DNA of 64,000 nt from Motacilla alba alba. Taxonomy: Eukaryota > Chordata > Aves > Passeriformes > Motacillidae. Shown piece by piece: positions 11,661 to 22,644 of this stretch; position 1 is the first letter of the stretch; the number at the start of each line of letters is the position of its first letter. The DNA is taken from contig NW_024037374.1 of NCBI RefSeq assembly GCF_015832195.1, positions 3,697,331 to 3,761,330 on the forward strand, in the 5' to 3' direction. Made by a program: the position numbers and the translations under genes. Below the pieces are notes generated by a model. The model did no database searches, was not told the origin of the DNA, and saw only the letters and a list, made by a program, of their open reading frames with translations.

Positions 11661-12310
11661 CCTGACTGACTCAGCCATCCAAGGCACTCAAGCCCCTCAG
11701 AGAGCAGCATTTCTGCCCCATTTCCCCAGCACAGGCACTCCTGTGTGCACACAGACACCAAGAGTCAGTACAAGAAACCTGTGAGAAATTCCCCTGAGGG
11801 CAGGAAATGCTCACTGGGGAGGCTTTGGCATCTCCCCATGGGGCAAAGGGTTGAGCCTGGAGGAGTGGGGGGATCGGCCCAGGCTCTGTCATTGTTCAGG
11901 GATCCCCAAGTGCAGCAAACGGGAGAGTTCCCGGCTGGGAGAGGCCCCACTCAGAGGGAGTCGCTGGCCCAGGAGAGCTCCAAGGGGCTCCTTTTGGAGC
12001 TGTTTGTAGGGCCCCAAGAGAGGGGCTCCAGTCACAGCAATGGCTCATCCTGGCCGCACTCGGCATCAACAGCTTTCTTTGGCAGGGTGAGAACAGGGAT
12101 GTTGTGGCACTGAGGGAACAAAACCAGTTCCCAGGGCTGCTCCTACAGAAAGCAGGAGCTCCTTGGGCAGCAGCAGTGCCTGGGGCAGCCAGTGTTTGTG
12201 ATGAGCTCCAGAGGAGCTGAGCCCAGGGGCTGCTGGCCAAGGCCGAGGCCCAAGGAGCATTTCTCAGCTGGCAGGGTGGCCTGAGAAGGGGAGGGGGGAA
12301 TGCAGCAGCA
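11661..12310. other. Unidentified sequence, no supported gene
   Basis: Moderately GC-rich and not a copy of anything else in the window that I can see. An open frame at 11,745-12,113 has no domain and no splice context I can defend. Confidence 0.4.
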
Positions 12311-13225
12311 CAGGGCCCATGGAACCAAGGGACCATAGTGACACTGTAGGGCCCTGTGAGACCAAGGGACCATTGTGACACTGTGGGGCCCTTTGAGACC
12401 AAGGGACCATTGTGACACTGTGGGGCCTCATGGAATCATGGAGAGCACTGTGACTCTGCTGGGCCTCATGGAACCACAGGGAACATTATGACACTTTGGG
12501 GTGTCATGGGACCACGGGGCCATTGTGACACTGCGAGACCCCATGGAGACAAAAATCCTTTGTGACATTGCAAGGCCTCATGGAACCATGGAGAAACCAT
12601 TGTGACACTGTGAGGCCTCATGGAACCAGTGAGACCATTGTGACCCTGGGGGTCCCCACAGAACCAAGAGGACCATTGTGATACTGTGGGGCCTGGTGAA
12701 ACCAAGAGGCCTTTGTGACACTGCAGGGCTGCATGGAACCAATGGTCCATTGTGACATTCCAGGGCCTCGTGTCATCAGGGGTCCATTTTGACACAAGGG
12801 AACCAAAGGAGAACATTGTGGCACTGCAGGGCTGCATGGAACCAAAGGTCCAGGGTGACACTGCTGTAATCAGTGGTTCATTGTGACCCTGTGGAGCCAA
12901 AGGAGACCATTGTGACCCTGCAGGGCTGCATGGAACCAAAGCTCCAAGGGGACACTGCTGTAATCAGTGGTATTGTAACCCTGTGGAGCCAAAGGAGACC
13001 ATTGTGACACTACAAACCCCCAGGGTTCAAAGATCCATTGTAACACTGCAGGACCCCATGGAATCATTGGGACCATTGTGACACTGTGGGGCCTTATGAA
13101 ACCTAGAGGCCACTGTGACACTCTGGGACCCCATTGAACCAAGGGTCCATAGTGACACTGCAGGTCTTCTTCTAATCAAGGCACCATTGTGACACTTCAG
13201 GGCCCCATGAAACCAAGGGAACACA
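12311..13225 (-). repeat. 37-bp satellite array B (minus orientation)
   Basis: About 25 units of the same 37-bp repeat, reverse-complemented (GGAACCAAGGGACCATTGTG plus ACACTGTGGGGCC). With the next feature it mirrors the order seen at 7,296-9,475. Confidence 0.85.
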
Positions 13226-13790
13226 GAACAGGTCTGGCTGCTTTGGCCTCCCCTGGAATGCCTGACTGGGCCAGCTGACCTTGGCATGTTGAGGGTCTCT
13301 TCTCATCTGCCACTGAAACACTGGGGCATCGTGCTTTCCTTGCTGTGGAAAAGAACTCTCCTTCTCCTGCAGGCACCCATGGTCAGAATTGGGATTTCAC
13401 CTCCCAATTTCTTTATATGCAAGGATTGTTCCAATAGGAATATTTGCGAGACAAGTCTGGCTGGCAGTGTTTTCACAAGGGTCATTTCCCATTTGTCCCC
13501 AAAACACTGGGGAAGGCTCTGTGCTTTCCTTCCTATGGGAAAGAACAGTCCTGCTTCTCCAGGTGCCCATGAGTGAGATTGGGATTCCACCTCCAAAATT
13601 CCTTAAATCAAAAGACTGCTCCCAGACAAAATCTGCCATTGCTGACAAGTCTGGCTGGCCTTGGACTAGTGAGGCTCTCACCTGCCTTCCAAACACTGGG
13701 GCTCTGTGCTTTCCTTCCTATGGAAAAGAACTGGACTTCTCAGCCAGGTGCCCATGGCCACAATTGGGGTTCCACCTCCAACATTGCCTA
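13226..13790 (-). repeat. ~185-bp satellite array, inverted
   Basis: Three units with starts near 13,313, 13,500 and 13,690 (spacing ~188 bp), reading as the reverse complement of the 7,296-8,125 array. Confidence 0.85.
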
Positions 13791-14654
13791 CTGTGAGAGA
13801 CTGGAGCAGATTGTTGGCTCAAAACATTTCATGTGTGAGGGAGGAAGGGGCAGGTCTACCCTTGCCCTGCCTTGGAACCCCAGTGTTATGTTTGCCCAAT
13901 TATCCAATTACAAATAAAAAACAAACAGAATTAAATGTAGCAGCAATTTTAATGAATAGTTTAGAATATATAAAATTTAATACACTCTAAATATTGACAA
14001 TATAATTTGGTAAAATGAGGAATAATCTAGTTCTGATAATAACACATAAGTAAGAAAATTACAGTGGGGTACGGAGTGCAAGGGCTTTGGGACCCCTGCC
14101 ACCTCACGTACAAGGTCATCATGTTACAATTCCCCTTTTTATGCTGTGTGCCATCACCATCTCCTCCCATTTTCGATTTGTCACATTCGTATTTCCACCT
14201 TCATCCTCTTCTTCATCACGCATGCACCACCATCCCTTTCAGGTGGTCACACCTCTCTTTGGGGATTGTCTGAGGAAGGCTTCTCCTCTTCCTCAGGTGT
14301 CCTTTATTTCACCTTTGGATTACACATGTGCACCAAGCTGGTATAGTATGAGCCAAAACTAACATTATATGAGCCAACACCATGTTCTAACATTAAAGCA
14401 ATAAATCTCATACAATTAACATGTTCCTGATTTCCACCCAAGTTTTCCCTCTCTTTCAGATAACTTTAGTAATTGTTATCTCTTACTCCTTCCTGTCCTG
14501 AACATCTGCAGGAGATGGGGGGGAGCAGACCCCTCCCCTCCCTTCTTCCTGGCATTTCACTTTTTAACCATTTTGTTATTGCCAAATAATAATTACTGTC
14601 TCAATATTGATTACTGTTTCAATTTTGTCAGCACGAATCACACCTGTTTATCAC
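13791..14654 (-). mobile_element. AT-rich LTR-like block
   Basis: Sequence unlike its neighbours, AT-rich at 13,900-14,060, then C/T-rich around 14,150-14,300. No target-site duplication was found; the assignment rests only on composition and context. Confidence 0.3.
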
Positions 14655-14868
14655 AATTAGATATTAGGAAAAAGCTTTTACTGAAAAAGTGATAAAGTAC
14701 TGGAATTGTCTGCCCTGGGAGGTGGGGGAGTCACCATCCCTGGATGTGTTTACCAAAAGACTGGATATAGTACTGAGTGCCATGGTCTAGTTGAGATGGT
14801 GTTAGCGAATGCGTTGGACTTGATGATCTTCAAAGTCTCTTCCAGCCTTGTGATTCTGTGATTCTGTG
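14655..14868 (+). mobile_element. CR1 3' UTR and tail
   Basis: Shows the CR1 3' UTR landmarks: TGGAATTGTCTGCCCTGGGA, GAGTCACCATCCCTGGATGT, then GTTGGACTTGATGATCTTC, ending in tandem GATTCTGT octamers. The tail octamers abut the next minisatellite directly. Confidence 0.9.
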
Positions 14869-14869
14869 C

Positions 14870-15400
14870 TTGTGTGACATCACAGACCAGGTTGTGACAC
14901 CATACAGTAGGCTATGACATCGCTGGTTTACTATGTGACATCACAGAGCTGGCTGTGACATCACAGTGTGGCAGTATGACATCACAGAGCAAGCTGTGAG
15001 GTCACAGAGTGTACTGTGACATTACAGGGTGGCTGTGTTACATCACGGAAGGTGTTGTGACATTGCAGGGCGGTTCTGTGAGCCCACAGAGGTGCTGTTT
15101 GACATGCTAAGTGAGTTTTGACATCAGGATGTGACATCACAGAGCTGGCTGTGACATTCATTGGCTGGTTGTGTGACATCATAGAGCAGGTTGTGATGTT
15201 ACAAAGTGGGCTGTGACATCACAGGATGGCTGTGTGACATCACAGAATAGGCTGTGAGGCCACAGAGAAGACTCTGGCATCGTAGATAAGGGCTCTATGC
15301 CATCACAGAGAAGCTGTGTGATGTCACAGAGAAGGCTGAGACATGACAGAGTGGGTTGTGACATCACAGAGCTGCCTGTGAAATCACAGAGTGTGGGAGG
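14870..15400 (+). repeat. TGACATCA minisatellite, array 3
   Basis: About 22 units, some reading TGACATTA or TGATGTCA. Unlike the other four arrays it is not followed by the conserved flank but by an LTR-like block. Confidence 0.85.
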
Positions 15401-15404
15401 ACAG

Positions 15405-16115
15405 ATTGTCAAGAGAACAGAGATAGTGCTGAAGGCTATCTTGCTCCTGATAAATTGCAGCTGGACTAATTCCCAAAGAGTGGGAAAAGCCTTGCCCTTA
15501 ATAGGATGTATTTTACAAAGAGTGGGTTTATAAAGGAGTGGGTTAGCTGGCCGAGAATCAACTGCAGTCTGCAGGCTGTGCTGTGGGGAAAAAGAGCTGA
15601 GCAGTTGTGTGAGGGGCAGCAAAGGGAAGATGTTGTGTGAGGGAGAGACAGGCTCATGTGGTTGTGCAAGGGGCAGGAAAGAGTTAGCTGGTGCCACAGA
15701 AGGAAGAGAGAAGGAGTCAGAAGGCTGCATGGAGTTGCCTGAGGGTAGTCTACAGACAGAAAGGTATGAGAGTTTTTAGATAATAAGGGGCTGGCACTTG
15801 GGTCATGACCCAAAGTCACACCTGGGGGAAGGGCCCAGGAAGAACAAGGGGTATTGAAGGCTGACCACGAGGCAAGAGCACATCTTGACCCTGCCTCCTC
15901 TTGGAATTTCCATCTGAACACCTCTGGAATCCAGGAGTTGGCAGCTGTGTGTGTGCCTCTCTGTATCTTTTTCGTCTTTCTCTCTTTCTGTGTTCTTCTT
16001 CTAATTCCCTTCTCTTGCAAATTTTGATTAACTTAAAATTAAACATGCTTAGAGTTTGCAATGTTGAATGGGCCAAGTTAATGCTTGGAGAAGTGTTTTT
16101 TGTTGATTGAATGTC
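15405..16115 (+). mobile_element. LTR-like element (family B), 5' portion
   Basis: Contains a TATA-type TTTATAAAG at 15,527-15,535, two ~60-bp repeats of a GTGTGAGGGGCAG-type unit, a pyrimidine-rich stretch near 15,960-16,010, and AAGTTAATGCTTGGA near 16,076. The last two also occur in the same order at 35,070-35,220 and 56,060-56,215, which defines the family. Its continuation is at 17,611, beyond an inserted LTR. Confidence 0.6.
16111..16115 (+). repeat. Target-site duplication, left copy (ATGTC)
   Basis: ATGTC here and at 17,611-17,615 flank the inserted LTR. Five bases is the usual duplication of ERVL-type elements. Removing the insert and one copy rejoins family-B sequence that is uninterrupted at 35,214-35,240. 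Confidence 0.7.
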
Positions 16116-17610
16116 TGTCATAGTTTGACATGAGAAGAATTTTAAAAAGTAATACAAAACTTGTTGTGTAACTGACAATCTGTTAAACCACTGAGATGCT
16201 GAACACGCCTCTGTGAAACACAGATGTTAAAGATGAAAAAACCCAGGAACCTCCTCTTTCTTCTCCAGTCAACAAAGAAGTAGCGGCCCCGGCCCCAGCC
16301 CCCATCTCAACCAAACCAAGCAACCCTGCCACGGGCTGAGCCCCTTCCCCCCTCCCCAGGCTGCCCCCTCCCATTGCCCCCAGTTAAACTAAACCAAACC
16401 CCAACAACTGCCAAACAGGAAAACAAAAGAGGCTACAAAACCCCAACCAGAACAAAGCTAACCACACCTATTAAAATCTTACCATCAAGTCCCCTCCCCC
16501 CAACACAACTCAAACCAAAAACCCCTACAACCTATAACCCACACAAAATAACCCTACAACTAAAATTTAGCACAAAAAACCCAAAAAACCAACCATAAAA
16601 CCAATCCTAATACAACCCAACCACAACTTCCACTACAAGTTACTGGTGGGTCAGGTGTTACCCCTTGCAATACTTCAATCCTCCCATGAGTTAAAGAAAA
16701 ACAAAATACAAGCATATTAAAAAACAGTATAAAACCATCAAAGTCAGTAAAGAAGAAATTAAATCCCCCTAAAAAAAAGAAGAAAAATTACCTTACTCTT
16801 AAAACTAAAATCCTCCTTTAAATTATAAAGAAAAACCTCTTGTTCATTATAACACATAAAACGAAAAAACAAAAACTAAAAAAGATTCAAAGTAATATCA
16901 AAAAACCCCACAAAATAAAAGAAAAAATTAGAAGAAGTGTAGTTCATCAAAATTTTAAACAGAAAAAAAAAAAAGTAATCCAGTACCCCCAAAAGAGGAT
17001 CTCTATTTTCAGTGATAAAAATATTTTTAAAAGTAAATAATAAAAATTTTCCCCTTTAAATACATCATCTTCAAAACAATACCCCATAAGTTCACATGGC
17101 CCATCAACAAGCTGTAAAAAAGCTTGTAGCAATGAAAATAACTTCACAATAAGAAAGTTCTCCGGACAACTGTTATCCATTACTAAAGTAAGAACCACAA
17201 AAAAACTATTTTTCCTTAACTAAAAAAAAATCTCCATAACCTTAGCAAAAAGAACGTCTCTCCCGAAGTAAACTAAAAAAAGATTATTCTAGAAATAGTA
17301 AACTAACTAGAAATTTTAGGTTTATTTTCTTTACATTGTCAGTAAAAAAAAAGCTGTACAGAAAAAATGAGTTCAAAAGATTTTATTTTAATGCTTACTA
17401 CCTTTTTTCTTTTAGTTACTTTCAATAAAATTTTCTTTATACCCTTTTAAAAGTTTAAGCCTATTTTACCTGTCTCCTAATCCTATCTCACAGCAAAAAA
17501 AAATGCATAAATAATTAACCAACAAAAAAACCTACCAAACTCATCAATATATTAAGAAATCTCAAAATTAGAAAAATCATAAATTAAGAAACAAAAAAAA
17601 ACCCCTACAA
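16116..17610 (+). mobile_element. Solo LTR (family A) with G-to-A hypermutation pattern
   Basis: A 1,495-bp insert starting TGTCATAG and ending CCCTACA between 5-bp duplications. It is the plus-orientation paralogue of the LTRs at 31,056-32,679 and 53,237-54,855 (minus). Shared landmarks include GACAATCTGTTAAACCACT near 16,178 and TTTACATTGTCAGTAA near 17,331. From about 16,380 on, G is almost absent while C stays common: only one G occurs in 16,490-16,638. Where it can be aligned to the 31-kb copy, many G positions read A (for example 17,196-17,208 against 31,394-31,406). There is no internal retroviral gene, so it is a solo LTR. Confidence 0.8.
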
Positions 17611-17690
17611 TGTCATAATAAAACCTTTTGCCAAAGTTTCTCTGATTTTCTAAAGTTCTCAGTACAATCTGTTTGGCTGTTTTGAGCTCC
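17611..17690 (+). mobile_element. LTR-like element (family B), continuation after insertion
   Basis: AAAACCTTTTGCCAAAGTTT near 17,621 and GTTTGGCTGTTTTGA near 17,668 correspond to 35,224-35,290 in the uninterrupted copy. Confidence 0.6.
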
Positions 17691-18650
17691 TGAGAATCTC
17701 TTGATGATATTTCTCCAGGGAGTCCAACTCAGAGTACACAAATAATTGTAAATAATTTTAAATGTCTCCTTCAGAGAATGGTTTGGGGGATGGTAGTAGG
17801 GGCTTGTGTGTCCTGCTTGGCACAGCCCAGGCAGGGCTTTCCCAGCCACATTCCACACTCCATTTCCCAGCTGGAGCCGCTGGTGCCTCTGAGTTGTGCT
17901 GCCCCAGCCCCTGGGACGCTCTCCTTGGCTGCCCATTCCCCCACGGGCTCTGGGCAGGGATGGCCTCAGTGGGGGCTGCTGACATCCTCAGCAACTTGGA
18001 GGCTGCTGCTGAATTGTACTGCTGCAGAGGCTTGTTCAGCCTTCAGCTCTTCAGTGCAGGAATTCAGTGTCCCAGGGCTCATTAACATCCAAACACCTGA
18101 ACAAGCCATGCCTCTGGGAATAATTTGATTTCACTTTCCAAATCCTGTGTGGTTAATTAGATTCCAGCACTGTATTCAAAGTGAATATATTCTACTTACA
18201 AAGATAGTGAGGAAATTTTTTCAGGACCTGTTTAGGGTTTTTTTTTCCTGTTAATACATCGATATGTGCAATCTCCACTTGACACTGAATCCAAGCCCCT
18301 CCTCATGCAGTTTGAGTAGATATGAAAATCAAGACCCTTCATGGCTGACAATCCATCAGACTCTGTCCCTACCCCCACCCCACCATTTCCCCCATCCAAG
18401 GCCTGGCACTCAGAGCAGCCCTGTGCACATCTGAGCTCCCTCCAGCCCAGGCTGCAGCTGCAGCTTTCAGCTCCTTGGCTCCAACTCCCACCTGCTTTCC
18501 TTGCAGAAGGAGCTGCCTGAGACACAGAGGGATGTTCATTTCTTGTCAGCCAACACAGCCAAGGCACAGCTCCATCAAATGCAAAAGTCATTCCTCTGCT
18601 GCATATTAAATCCCCTTTCCACAGCAGACAGTCTCAGAGCAATGGAAAAC
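17691..18650. other. No gene recognised
   Basis: Mixed-composition sequence. The part at 17,960-18,110 (GCAACTTGGAGGCTGC to CATTAACATCCAAAC) weakly resembles the ~150-bp repeats at 30,275-30,930. Nothing else supported. Confidence 0.4.
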
Positions 18651-19110
18651 ACCTTCTGTGCCCAGCACAGATCCCAAGGTCCCCACAAACCCTCCGTGCC
18701 CAAATTCTGCCCAGATTTGCTCTTTGCACACACGAGTCCCAGGCTGCAGTCAGGAGCTCCCTCCATGCCCAGAGGGAGGAAAAGAGAGAAAGTGGATGAA
18801 GAGCTCTCCTGTGCAGAGCCAAGGTACAAGTGCTCTGCAGTGGGAGCCACAGCTCATCAGGCTTGTGTCCTTTGGGGGTCAGGGACTGGTGACACTCAGA
18901 GGCACAGAAAGGTTTCTTGCCAACAAACACAAGTTGAACATTTGAACAGTTTAATCACCATCACAGCTCTTCCCTCAGCTCTCTGTGATGTCCCAGCTGC
19001 ATCTGACATGTCCCCCATCCCCAAGGCTTTTCCATACAGGAGCACTTTTAGACAAAGATATAAGAAAATGTAATTCTGTGATAGACATAAACACAATTAA
19101 GATGTTGACT
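18651..19110 (+). repeat. Diverged direct copy of right-arm sequence
   Basis: Matches 20,850-21,275 in the same orientation; both contain GTGTCCTTTGGGGGTCAGG and CTGTGATAGAYATAAACACA. A local tandem duplication predating the palindrome sequence now seen. Confidence 0.65.
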
Positions 19111-20514
19111 AATGGATATTTATTTGAACTTTGAAAAGATGGGGCAACTCGTTGAAGCTCAAAGCATAAAGCCAGTCAGTTGAGAGGCACTTGAATGACC
19201 AGAGAGCATCTGGAGGAGGAGATCTGGGAGCAAAGGGAAGAATATAGATCAAGCTGGTCTAGGGAAGAGATGTCCTTCGACATGGCCATTTAACCAGGAG
19301 AGCTGGAAACACTTGATGGAAAAGAGAGAGATTACATAATAGACTGAATATTGGTGACACAAGTAGATGGGAAGATCAGTATTTCTTCTCCTGCCATCAG
19401 TACACTTCCAGGAAATTCCTCTTCCTTGGGGGAAAACTTTGCCATTTCTTAAAAGTGCTCAAATGACCCAGATAATAAAGATTTGCTTGTATATTATGAA
19501 ACCAGCAGGTATTAAAATGTGCCCCATTCCAGGCAGAAATCAGCTGTGTGCCCATGAACAAGCAGTGCCACTTGTGCCCTCAGGTGTTGAGCTGGAATTG
19601 GATCTCTCAGAGAGCACCTGAGGGAGAGCAGAGCACCTTGCAAGCTGCAGGTCCCTGCCAGCCCTGCAGGGCTCCTGTCCCATCAACATCTGCTCTGCTC
19701 CAGACTGAAACAGGCACCAGCATGGTGCCGGGATCATCAGAGAACTGCGGTGTGTGCTGGAATTCCATGCCCTCCCCATCCCACAGCAGCCCTGCATTTC
19801 CCTCCTGCAGCCTTGGTCTCCAGCACAGCCAGGGAGGCTCTCTGGGCTCCTGACTGTTCCGGCAGCCCCCAAGGGCAGCTGAGCTCTGCCTTTGGCACAG
19901 TCAGGCCTGGCCAGCGCAGGCCATGCTCAGCAATTGCTTGTCTGTGCCTGGCCTTGCTGCCAGCCCCGGCAGCGGCTGTGTGGCCCCTTGGTGGCCCTGT
20001 GCTGGCCCAGCCATGGTGCCCCAGCCCCTGGGCAGCCCCAGCCCAGGCCAGGAGCATTGCGGCTGGGAACGGCCCCTGTGCCGTGGTGCCCAGAGCAGCC
20101 TTGGGGCTCTGTGCCCCATGGCCTCCCTGCTGGGCATCCTCTGCCAGCTCCTGAAGGGCCCCTGGCACCTGTGGGGCTGCACAGACAGCCCAGCCCCGGG
20201 CTCTGCCAGCCTCTGGGCCAGCAGAGAGGCAGCCAGGGCTGGCCATGGCCGGGAACAGGCCCTGAGCCCTGCAGGAGGATGGAGCTGGGCCACAGCCAAA
20301 CTCAGCCCAGGGCAAAGCTGGGCTCAGCAGCCAGGGCTGCCAAGGGCTGGGGACAGAGGCTGGCGGTGACAAATGTCCTGGGCCCCCTCCCTGCTCTGCC
20401 CATGCCAACAATGGAACAGAGCAGCCTCCTCTCTGGGCCACTTGCCTCTTTTCAATGCCTTGCACAGGCGCTGGCCCTGCCCCACAAGGCCTGGCCTGAG
20501 TCCTGCCCCTGCCT
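19111..20514. other. No gene recognised, GC-rich from 19,750
   Basis: AT-rich to ~19,500, then GC-rich with long uninformative open frames on both strands (for example 19,737-20,465 minus). No domain or repeat family identified. Confidence 0.4.
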
Positions 20515-21399
20515 GCTCAGCCAGGCTGAGATGGACACTGATGGTTTCTGTGCCAGGCTCTCTGAGCCTGGCCCAACTCCCTGCAAGCTCTGCCAGCTGC
20601 CCTGAGCTCTGGGCAGCACCAAGGGCCTCTCCCCAGCCCAGCCCAGCCGGCTCTGGCCCCACAGCTCTGCTCAGCCCAGGCTGCTCTGGCCACTGGCCCC
20701 ACGGCCTCAGCCCCTGGCCAGGGCACAGCAGCAGCTGCAGCTGCCACAGGACTCAGCCCCAGCCATGGGGGAAGGTGCTTGGCCAAGGCACAAGGAGGCT
20801 CCCTGGGTGCCCTGCTCCCCTCTGGCTGAGGTGCTGAGCACTTAAGGGCCGTGTCCTGCCGTGGGCTCACAACCACCCCAAATCCTAGGCCGTGCCCTGC
20901 CCCTGATCCCCACAGCCTGTCTGGTTTCCTTCATCCCTCCTTTGCCAGGCACTTTCTGGGACAAGGGAGCTCTGCTCTGGGGATGGAGGGAGGTCCAAGT
21001 GCCACCACTGGAGTGGGAACCACAACTCATCAGGTGTGTGTCCTTTGGGGGTCAGGAACTGGTGGGACTCAGAGGCACAGAAAGTTTCTCTTCATGGCCA
21101 ACAGACCATAGTTGAACAGGACACAATCTAATAACAATCACACTCTTCCCTGAGCTATGTGCAATGTCCCAGCAGCATCTGCTGAGTCCACCATTCAGAA
21201 GTGTTTTCCATACTAAAATTAATTTCAGACAAACATGGTTCTGTGATAGATATAAACACAATTAAGTTCTTGTATCAGGATGTTCATCCAGGAGTGGGGG
21301 CTAAACAGCTCAAACAATTCCTGATTTGCAAAGCTGTCAGTGGTGGATGGAGAAGGGAGTTCAGGCTGCTTTTGGTGTTGAGGAAATGCTGAAACCAGC

Positions 21400-21640
21400 C
21401 TGACTCATTTCATCTCCTCCTGTCCTGGCTGATCTCCCCTCTTTCCCCTTCCACCCATTGGCTTCTGTCTCCCACCAGGCCCCCCGCTGAAGAGCCTGGC
21501 TCTGTGTTCTCCATCACCTCCCTGCTGGCACTGCCAGGCTGGGATGAGGAGCCCCTCAGCCTTCCCTGCTGCGGGCTGGACAAGCCCAGCTCCCTCAGCC
21601 TCTGCTCACAGCCCAAGGGCTCCAGCCCCACCTTGGAGGC
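21400..21640 (-). mobile_element. CR1 3'-end fragment (arm partner of 4,310-4,565)
   Basis: Reverse complement of the left-arm fragment, with the same truncation points, so it was present before the inversion duplication. Confidence 0.75.
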
Positions 21641-21744
21641 CCTTCCCTAACCCTGCTCCAGCTGCCAGACATCTTTCCTGCCCTGGGCAACCCAAACCAG
21701 GCCACAGGGACCTAGAGAATCCCCAGCCTTGATGTCCTGGTCAC

Positions 21745-21954
21745 ACAGCCCTGGCCCCTTGTCCCCATGTCAGGCTCTGGGCTGGATCCTGTGGAACATC
21801 CTTTGCTGGAGGCTGTGGCTCCAGGGGGACCGGGGGGATCCCGGGGGACAGGGACCCCTCTGGGCATGAACAGCATTGGACTTGTTGGGAGAAACTGTGA
21901 GGGGGAGCTGGGGCAGAGTGACTAACGCAGTGACCTGACACAGCCCTGCTGGGA
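21745..21954 (-). repeat. Minisatellite-associated flank, inverted copy
   Basis: Mirror of 4,036-4,265. Confidence 0.7.
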
Positions 21955-22185
21955 TTCACACAGCCCTCTGTGATGTCACAGCCTGCTCTGTGATGTCACA
22001 GCCCATTCTCTAATGTCACACAGCTGCACTGTGATGCCATAGTCTGCCCTGTGATGTCAGACCTCTGCCCTGGGATGTCACAGCCAGCTCTGGAATGTCA
22101 CAGAGGCAGTCTATGATGCTGTAGCTTCTCAATGACCTGACATAACCCACTCTGGGATGTCATAGCCCACTCTGTGACCTCATGT
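21955..22185 (-). repeat. TGACATCA minisatellite, array 4 (reads TGATGTCA on plus)
   Basis: About 11 units on the minus strand, slightly shorter than the left-arm partner at 3,745-4,035, so unit number has changed since duplication. Confidence 0.85.
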
Positions 22186-22189
22186 TCCC

Positions 22190-22644
22190 AGATGATCAAT
22201 TGCCTCCACCAGGTGAGCTGACACCTGGAGCTTGTTCTCCAAAACCCCAGGCCTATGGAAACCACACAATGCCCATTGTGTCAGAAGGGGAACTGGGAGT
22301 TCACCAGCCTCAGTGTCCTGCCAGCTCAGCCAGGCCCACTGCAACATTGGGGTCCACGACCACCAGGGACCACCTGAGAAACGCCCAGGACGGAAGAACA
22401 CATGGGTAGAGGGGAGGGGAAATGTGTTAATGATTTTGGGGAAATGATTATCATATGTGTGTTTAGTCCAGGACAATCAATGAATATGTGTGCAAAATGC
22501 AGAAAATAAACAGAAACTTGCCTGTACTCAGCACGCATGGCTTTGGGAAGAGCTCTCCCCCGTGCATCTGGCTGAATAAAGAATGCTGCTTCCCAATGCT
22601 ACAGTGGTGTTTTGTGGTGGAGTTTTCTGTTTTAGCAAATTTTT
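22190..22644 (+). mobile_element. LTR-like AT-rich segment (arm partner of 3,300-3,740)
   Basis: Carries AATAAA at about 22,575 in the plus orientation. Same uncertainty as its partner. Confidence 0.35.

Noticed and set aside
12311..12939. 157-codon minus-strand frame rich in Met-Val-Pro
   Set aside because: Same satellite in reverse.
15405..17690. A full-length endogenous retrovirus
   Set aside because: Only LTR-type sequence and one nested solo LTR are present; no gag, pol or env frame is seen.
19737..20465. 242-codon minus-strand frame
   Set aside because: GC-rich open frame with overlapping equally long plus-strand frames and no family feature.
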